Shown: piece after piece, positions 37,946-44,432 of the stretch
Layout: the number at the start of each line of letters is the position of its first letter
Numbering within the stretch: position 1 is the stretch's first letter
Assembly (NCBI GenBank): GCA_003049485.1
Contig: PYST01000319.1
Span: forward strand, 1 to 44,432
Direction of reading: 5' to 3'
DNA from: Ophioceras dolichostomum
Lineage: Eukaryota > Ascomycota > Sordariomycetes > Magnaporthales > Ophioceraceae
DNA: 44,432 bases
The notes under the pieces: generated by a model
The model's database searches: none
Told to the model about the DNA's origin: nothing
Seen by the model: the letters and a program-made list of their open reading frames with translations, nothing else
Position numbers and translations under genes: made by a program

Positions 37946-40900
37946 ATGGCTTCCGCCGCGACCGTGACCACGTCGTCTTCGGCTTCCGCTTCGTTTCCCT
38001 CCTCGCACCACCAGCCGGATACTGTTGCTTCGGCCAATTTGGGCCATTCCCACAATCCACCCACACTTTTCAATCATCCCCATCCCCATCCACACCCAAA
38101 CCCGCACCGCGCGTCTTCTTCCTTCTCCGGCGCCAAATCCACCACCAATTCCGGACCTGGTGGTCCATCAACTTCGACGACGAACGCGACCGTGAATTCT
38201 GCTGCCGTGACTTCCACCACCCTGCCCGGAGCTCCCCTCCTCCACCACTTCCAATCTCAAGTGGCCCCTGCGGCCACTCCACTCTCTCAAGCTCTGTCTG
38301 CCGCTCTTTTCGAAGCGTCGGCGAACCCTGCGGTCGGCGGCGGCAATTTCCATCATCCCCAGATGCAGCCCTCTTTGCAGCAGTCGCAGCCTGGGTCGCA
38401 GCAGTCCTTCACCATGAGCCAGCCCTCGTCGCAGCCCCAGACGAGCCTGGCAGCTTCGTCTTTCCGGCACTTCTCGGACCCAAATCCAAGAATGAACGAC
38501 GCTGCTCTGCCTCAAATCTACTCGGTAAGTTTTTTTTCCCCCTCTCGTCTCGCTCGGAACGAGACGGCGGGAAGAGGTCTTGAACTGGGGTGGACAATAG
38601 GTTAACCGGCCGCGTCGATCTTCTTTTTTTCTCGCCCCTTCTCCTTCCCTTTAGGCTGTTTATTCCGGAGTCGACGTCTACGAGATGGAGGTCAACGACG
38701 TTGCGGTGATGAGGAGGAGAAACGACTCTTGGCTCAACGCCACGCAGATTCTGAAGGTGGCCGGCGTCGACAAGGGCAAGCGCACAAAAATCCTAGAAAA
38801 GGAGATCCAGACGGGTGAGCACGAGAAGGTCCAGGGCGGGTACGGCAAGTACCAGGGCACATGGATCAAGTTCGAGAAGGCCGTCGAGGTCTGCAAGCAG
38901 TACGGCGTGGAAGACATCCTGCGTCCTCTCCTCACGTATGACATGGGGCAGGACGGCGGGATTGCCGGTCGGGGCGACTTCAACACGCCGACGAAGGAGC
39001 AGGCCATGGCGGCCCAGCGGAAGAGGTTGTACACGGCCACGTCGGACAACCGCAACGCGAACGGGGGCATGGGCACCTTCTTCAAGAACATCTCGTCCAC
39101 GGCCACCAATGCCGTTGCTGCCATCAGCAAAGCCCGCTTCGACTCCCCGGCGCCGCGGAACCGGACAGGCCCCACGAGGGCGCCTAGCTTCAACCGCCAG
39201 CCGTCGATGCAGAGCCTGCATGGAGCAGACGGCACCGACGACTTCCGGGGCGGGAACTCCCAGGGGAGCAACTTCACCGAGAACTTCCCGCCCCCGGACG
39301 CCAACACGGCCTTCTCGGCGGGCAGCGGGCCCCAACCGATGAACGGAGACGGGCCCGACCAGCCTCCACGAAAGCGTCAACGGCTAAACATCACACCAGC
39401 CAACAGTTTCGGCCCGTACCCCAACAACAGCCAGATGCAGTCGTACGCCGACGCCTTCCCGGGCTCCCCCACCGAGCCGAACGACTCCTTCATCTACACG
39501 CAGCACGCGGCGGCGGCAGCAGCGAGCATGGCAACCGACCAGAACGCCCAACACGACGGCGTCACGCCGCTCGCCCCCCTCCCGTTTGAGGTGTCCACCG
39601 ACGCGGCCAGCAAGCGCAGCATGCTGATGAGCCTCTTCATGGACGAAGGCACCACCGCCACCACCGAGCAGTCGCGGCAAGACGTCCTGCGGTCGATGGT
39701 CGCGCGCGACCTCGACATGCCCATCGACGCGCAGAGCCACACGGCGCTGCACTGGGCGGCGACGCTGGGCCGGATGCCGCTGCTGCGGGGCCTGCTGGCC
39801 TGCGGCGCCAACCCGTTCCGCGTCAACTCGTCGGGCGAGACGGCCCTGATGCGCGCGTGCATCGTGACGAACTCGCACGACCACAACACCATGCCCGAGC
39901 TGCTGGACGCGCTGGGCGCCACAATCGAGGTGCAGGACAACAAGGGCCGCACGGTGCTGCACCACATCGCCCTCACCAGCGCCGTGAAGGGCCGAAGCGC
40001 CGCGAGCAGGTACTACCTGCAGTGCCTGCTAGAGTGGGTGGTGCGGCAGGGCGCCACAGCCACGGCCACGGCCGCGCAGGGAACGACCAACGGGGCCGTG
40101 AGCAGCTCGCAGGGGAGTCAGCAGCCGCCACCCGGGAGCAGCCAAAACACCGCGCTCAACGGCAACGGCGCCATCATATCCTCATCGCAGTCCCAGCCTC
40201 TCCAGAACAACAACCCTCCAGCGGCCCGTCTGGGCCTGGCGCGGTTCATGAGCGAGATGCTCAACGCGCAGGACAGCGCGGGCGATACGGCGCTTAACAT
40301 CGCGGCGCGAATCGGCACGCGCAGCATCATCTCGCAGCTGCTTGAGGTGTGTGCGAGCCCGCACATCGCCAATAATGCGGGCTTGCGTCCCCTTGATTTC
40401 GGCATCGGCGTGGATGACGAGTCTGGTGGTGGTGGTCAGAACGGCAGTAGCAGTGGTGGTGGTGGTGGTGGTAACCCTAACTCTGGTGGTGGTGGCTTCA
40501 GCAACGGGGAGAATGGCGGGGATGCGCCGAGGCGCGAGGGTATGGGCGGCGTGGTGCTTAATAGCCAGCGAAGCCGGGAGAGTAGTGATGATATTGTGAC
40601 TTGTAAGTTTTCTTTGTCTTGTCGAGAAGCTAGGCTAGATCTACAGGCTGTCTGCCCGCCTGCGTCCTATCATTCGTCTTCTAGACCATCGCCGCCATTC
40701 CCATACACCCTCTCCCCCTCCTCTCATCTCCCCACCAGCAAAATCACTGCTTCTGAGCCGAGCTAAGCTAACCTACCTTGCTTTCGCTTTCTCTCTACCA
40801 ACCAGCAATAACGCACCTCCTCTCTGAAACGGCCTCGAACTTCACCACAGAGATGAAGACCAAGCAGCAGGACATCGACACCCTGCACACGTCCCTACGC

Positions 40901-41530
40901 GCCGTGACGGCGCAGATTACCGAGGCCCGGCGAAAGGTCGACTCCCTCCAGGCCCTCGTCAAGCAGCAGCAGCGATCGCGGCAGAAGATCGCGAACCTGT
41001 CCCGCGCGCGCGAACAGGAGGACTACCGCGCCATGCAGCTCCGGCAGAGCAGCCACGGCCGCAGCATGATGTCGCCCGCCGCGGGCAGCAACCTCGGCGG
41101 GTGGGTGGCGGAGTCGCAGGGGCTTCTGGCTGCGATCACCGCTACCAGTACCGCCGCAGCCGCGGCAGCAGCCGCAGCCACAACCCCCACCACCGCAGAC
41201 GGAGGAAGAGAAGGAGGGGGAGGAGAAAGTGCCCCGCAGCCGCAGATGCAGCCGCAGCTCCTCCCCTCGGCGGCGCTCCTGCGCGCGAGGGCGAACGCCA
41301 TCAGGGCGAGGACGGACGACACGAGGCAGGCGGTCGGGTCGCTGAAGAGCCGGAGCAGGGAGGTCGAGGGGAAATACAGGCGGCTAGTGAGGCTGGCGAC
41401 GCGGTGCGCCGAGGGTGAGGTGGACGAGTGCCTGGACAGCCTGATGCGGGCTGTGGACAGCGAGCAGGGGGAGCCCGAGCTGGGGAGGATCAGGAGGTTT
41501 TTGGTTGGGGTCGAAGGCGTTGCTGTTTAG
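37946..41530 (+). CDS. mbp1: APSES/KilA-N plus ankyrin transcription factor, MBF subunit Mbp1-like
   Basis: Three exons (37946-38524, 38655-40602, 40806-41530) give 1083 aa; introns of 130 and 203 bp have GTAAGT donors. The APSES/KilA-N DNA-binding domain (about 200-290) is clear: IYSAVYSGVDVYEMEVN, then RRRNDSWLNATQILKVAGVDKGKRTKILEKE and GGYGKYQGTWIKFEKAVEVC. Ankyrin repeats follow at about 550-720 (HTALHWAATLG.., GETALMRACI.., GRTVLHHIAL.., GDTALNIAARIG..), interrupted by a Gln/Asn/Ser-rich insertion, then a Gly/Ser-rich linker and, across the second splice, a coiled coil (SETASNFTTEMKTKQQDIDTLHTSL..) for partner binding. This is the Mbp1/Res-type subunit of MBF, which with a Swi6-like partner drives G1/S genes through MCB elements. 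The first ATG gives a 182-residue Ser/His/Pro/Gln-rich extension; the ATG at 38492 (M183) would give a 901-aa protein nearer the usual size. Confidence 0.92.
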
Positions 41531-42195
41531 TGAGTGAGTGAGTGAGCGAGCGAGCGAGCGAGTTGGGCTGGGTTTGGTTGAGTAGAGCAGCGCAGAGCAG
41601 ATAGCTGCTGGTGCTGTGCCGGCGCTGGCGAGGAGGAGGAGGAGTTGTTGACGCCGGTCCGCCCGCCGCTTAACCGCTTTTTGTCAAAGGCGGGGCGGAG
41701 TGGGAGATCAGAAGATTGGATTGGTGGACGGCGAGCGTTTTTCTCTGCTGAACTAGGTTCCCGGCTGCAATGCGCTGTCTGTTTTTGTGTTCTGCCTGTT
41801 TTCTGCATTTTCTCCCTGTTGCCGGTTGTCTGTCTGCGTTGGACGTTGTGCATTCTCGTACATTTTGTTCCATATCGTGTCCATATCTTTTCTTTTCCCT
41901 CTTTTGTTGTTTCTAGTTTCTCTGTTCAGGTTGTCTGTTTCTTTTCATCGTCGGCGTTGCATTTTGGGAAAGCAGCGGATCGGCACTGCGTCCTTCACGC
42001 TTGGTGTTGGTTCGATATCGTGGGCAGCATGGGATGGATTAGGTAGCAAAAAGAAAAACCTGGATGAACTACTTGGACTGGGTTGTTTGTTCCCCTGACA
42101 GTCGGGTGAAAATATTTTGTCACAGCTCAGGCAGATACCTCGTATATCCTCTCCAGAACGCCTGAACCACAAGGCATCTATCAATGTAGGAACCA
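41531..42195. other. Convergent intergenic region between Mbp1-like and Met8 genes
   Basis: About 665 bp holding the two facing 3' UTRs. Directly after the Mbp1-like stop codon there is a GAGT/GAGC tetranucleotide repeat (41532-41562). A T-rich stretch (about 41870-41950) may include poly(A) signals for either gene. No gene is recognised. Confidence 0.5.
41532..41562. repeat. (GAGT)n(GAGC)n microsatellite after the Mbp1 stop codon
   Basis: Four GAGT-type units followed by four GAGC-type units, in the 3' UTR of the Mbp1-like gene. Tetranucleotide repeats cannot stay in frame when their length changes, so its placement right after the stop is tolerated. Confidence 0.8.
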
Positions 42196-43090
42196 TCAAG
42201 TCTTCAGCTTCTCCTCCACCACCCCCGCAAGCTCTTCGGCATCAGCGTCGTCGTCGCCCTTCGCCACGGGCACCCAATCCCGGACGCGCATTTTAACCAG
42301 CTCCTTGGCCGTAGGCACCGTGCCAGCCGGGTAGAACAGCAGCAGATTCTCGACATCCTCATCCGTCAGCGCACACAGCTCCTCGAACGAGAACGCGTCG
42401 CTGACCTTGACGATCCAGCGCATCCTCTTCGGGCCCTCGTCAGCACCAGGCGCCACCTCCCTTAGCCTCGCCCTTAGCACCCCGGCGCTCTCGACCGCCC
42501 TCCCCGCGTTCTCCGGCAGCGCGGCCGCTATCCTCTTCCTAATCGCGCTCGCCAGCCGGGGGCCCTTCCCGTTCGTACTGACCATGATCTGTATCGGCCC
42601 GTCGCGGTGGACGCTACCGAAAAAGAAGTCGCACTCGGGCGGCACGTCGGCGATGTTGGCGGGGATGCGGGTGGACTTGCAGAGGCGCCATATCTCGCTG
42701 GACGCGGAGGGCGAGTCGATGGCGACGAGGACCATGGACGGGGGCGGGTCGGTTGCGAGGTCGGAGGGAACAAAGACGCGGTCGACGTGGCGGACTTGGT
42801 TGAGGGCGATGCGGTGGGCTACCTCGGCGTTGAGGCCGGATGAGGGGCAGATCACGGTCACGAGGGCGTCGGCGTTGAGGAGGTGGAGGATGCGACCGGC
42901 TGCGACCTGTTTTTTTTTTTTTCCGTGACGAGTTAGTTCGCAAGTGCATCGCATAAGTATCAGGGAGTTGTGGTTGACCTACCTCTCCACCGCCGACGAC
43001 AAGAGCTGTCTTGCCCCTTATCTGCCATGCGATCATCAAGCTCCCACCGCCTTGGACTTGGGGAAATTCTGAAGCGGACAGCGCAGCCAT
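42196..43090 (-). CDS. met8: Siroheme synthase Met8: precorrin-2 dehydrogenase/ferrochelatase
   Basis: Two exons (43090-42983 and 42906-42196) with a 76-bp intron give 272 aa, almost the yeast Met8 length. The enzyme oxidises precorrin-2 to sirohydrochlorin with NAD+ and inserts iron, making siroheme for sulfite and nitrite reductases. The NAD-binding loop is VVGGGEVAAGR (31-41), joined across the splice. A conserved acidic residue, Asp123 in NIADVPPECDFFFGS, corresponds to the Asp that in yeast Met8 serves both activities. The C-terminal part (FSFEELCALTDEDVENLLLFYP) is typical of fungal Met8. The intron has a CTAAC branch site, but between it and the CAG acceptor there is a run of 13 A instead of pyrimidines. 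The start at 43090 gives a complete N-terminal Rossmann strand (LMIAWQIRGKTALVVGGG). It is divergent from the Pep7-like gene. Confidence 0.93.
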
Positions 43091-43868
43091 ACTACCAGCC
43101 AGTCAAGCTAGAGTCAAGATTTTCGAGGGCCGACGGTTCCACGGCGTGGTGGAAAGGAAGAAAGAGACATTTTCAGACTCTCCCACTCATCGAACGCAAG
43201 AGAATGCGGGTGGAGCGGGCTTTTCCTCCTCGGAGACAGGAGAATTGAGGGGCAAAATAGACCGGGGAGGCGCCGGCCCTCGAGGGTGACGGATCAGGGT
43301 CGCTGAAAAAGCAGGCGATAAGATAAGCTTGCTGGAGCCCCCCAAAAGATGGCTGACGGCTGACGCAGCCTCCCCTGACAGCACCGCTAATGGGGGCTAC
43401 AAGCAGATTGATGCACTAGGTTGCAGTGCTCATCCCAGGTAACCAACAACCTTCGAACCGCCACACACGTCTGCTGTGCAACTTCGTGTACCACGACCAC
43501 CACGACGCATTCCGTATTTCCTCTTGCCCTTCCTGATAATAGGTAATAATCACATTCGAAATCCACGAAGCAATTGGCCGTCGCCGTCCGGCCTCCCTCC
43601 CTCATTGCGACTCCGTCAGCCGACCGCCATCCGCCTCCACCTCCACATGTCTCTGCGACACCCACCGCCGATCCCCGTCCGGCCAGTCCTAGAACGGCTC
43701 GACCGTTGGTGATTTTCGCCCTCCTGCTGCCTGCTCCCGCGCGAGCCGGCGACGGCTTCCGAACCTTGTGCTTCTTCTTTCCAGCGGTCTTCTCGAACTC
43801 CTCCCTCCCTCCCTCCTTCAGTCCTGGATTCCTTCCCCGCCCCCGGCTAGACCATAGCTAGCTAGCCG
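43091..43868. promoter_or_regulatory. Divergent intergenic region, Met8 and Pep7-like genes
   Basis: About 780 bp between the two start codons, carrying both promoters and leaders. The segment 43574-43830 is CT- and CCTCC-rich, including CTCCCTCCCTCCCTCC at about 43800-43817 upstream of the Pep7-like ATG; such pyrimidine-rich stretches are common in fungal leaders. No other feature is recognised. Confidence 0.45.
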
Positions 43869-44432
43869 ATGTCCGGCAGGAAGCTGGGAGGGGGCAGGGT
43901 CCTGGGGAGCGGGAAAGGCCTCGCTCCACCGCAGCCGCCGCCTTCCTCGAGGACAACCGCCGCCCAGCACCAGCTCCAGCACCAGCACCATGCTCCCAGG
44001 GCGTCCAGTCCGTTCGACCCTTCCGACGTCAGCACTGTCTCGTCCGGGTCGAACAACCGGAACTTGATCACGCCGCCGACGTCGTCGAGCCCGCTCCCGG
44101 ACTTCTCGCAGGACCTCGCGGCCAACATCAGCCTCGATGCGCCGTCGCCGTCCAATGCTGCCGGCGGGCAGCTGGTGTGTCCCATTTGCCAGGAAGAGAT
44201 GGTGCGTCGTGCTTCCCCCCCCCCCTTTTTTTTTTTGAAAAAAAAAATTGTCTGCTCCTGCCCGCGTGGATCTTGCTCGTAGTGGATTCCTCCTTCTACT
44301 GTCTACGGGTTGTGTCTCTCTACGCCGGTGCCTAGGAAAGCTAACGAAGTTGCTCACGAGAACAGGTTACTCTGCTGCAACTCAACAGGTACGAGCCGAA
44401 CGAACCCGACTCCGTCCGGGCACGCCCCATCC
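43869..44432 (+). CDS. pep7: Pep7/Vac1 (Rabenosyn-5-like) endosomal tethering protein, 5' part
   Basis: Partial gene, cut by the window end. Exon 1 (43869-44201, 111 codons) encodes a Gly/Pro/Gln/His/Ser-rich N-terminus ending LVCPICQEEM. A 164-bp intron (donor GTGCGT, acceptor AACAG) leads to a short exon 44366-44388 continuing VTLLQLN; together they make the start of a zinc-finger motif CPICQEEMVTLLQLNR characteristic of the Pep7/Vac1 family, where a C2H2 finger precedes FYVE and Rab-binding regions. A GTACGA donor at 44389 is proposed because the frame beyond (YEPNEPDS..) does not resemble the family. In yeast, Pep7 bridges Vps21 Rab, PI3P and Vps45 for Golgi-to-endosome vesicle fusion. 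Assignment rests on this single motif, so the FYVE domain should be looked for beyond the window. The first ATG at 43869 is used. Confidence 0.75.
44215..44247. repeat. C11-T11-G-A10 homopolymer cluster with a perfect T/A inverted repeat
   Basis: Inside intron 1 of the Pep7-like gene lie successive runs of 11 C, 11 T, one G and 10 A. The T run and A run are complementary with only the G between them, so the RNA or single-stranded DNA could form an A-T hairpin. Long homopolymers also invite assembly or read errors. Confidence 0.8.

Overview
The window looks like nuclear DNA of a filamentous ascomycete, most likely a Sordariomycete. The evidence is GC-rich coding regions, short introns (about 75-220 bp) with GT..AG ends and CTRAC-like branch sites, eukaryotic tRNAs with internal A and B boxes, and family content typical of such fungi: a CFEM-Pth11-type receptor, a STAND/NLR-like NTPase, an APSES-ankyrin factor and GH128/GH16 glucanases. 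No operons are expected. I read twelve protein genes (one cut by the right edge) and two tRNA-like genes. Exon joins were worked out by hand from splice signals, reading phase and family continuity.

Layout. 0.5-1.55 kb (-): secreted, probably GPI-anchored GH128 glucanase. 3.0-4.55 kb (-): peroxisomal 3-ketoacyl-CoA thiolase with PTS2. 5.56-6.75 kb (+): APH/CHK-type small-molecule kinase. 7.8-10.4 kb (-): 870-aa, largely disordered protein of unknown function. 10.4-13.9 kb: no gene recognised. 13.9-15.7 kb (-): CFEM seven-helix receptor. 18.3-19.3 kb (-): secreted GH16 glucanase. 21.8-22.0 kb (-): normal tRNA-Glu(CTC), followed by a tRNA with a lysine-type body but a CCC (Gly) anticodon and T-arm and acceptor defects. 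23.7-29.9 kb (-): intronless 2065-aa STAND NTPase with C-terminal ZZ-like zinc finger.

31.3 kb to the right end is gene-dense: metallophosphoesterase/5'-nucleotidase (-), SSAT-like GNAT acetyltransferase (+), LYR-type protein (-), MBF factor Mbp1 (+), siroheme synthase Met8 (-), and the 5' part of a Pep7/Vac1-like endosomal protein (+).

The right part is mainly housekeeping (cell cycle, siroheme and sulfur assimilation, vacuolar sorting, polyamine acetylation). The left and middle are sparser and look more accessory: wall glucanases, a putative surface receptor, an NLR-like protein, a disordered protein and long gene-free stretches. Nothing shows that these genes form one pathway. The points most worth a second look are the hybrid tRNA, the NLR-ZZ protein with its repeat tracts, and an in-frame 99-bp intron that could encode a 33-residue insert in the phosphoesterase.
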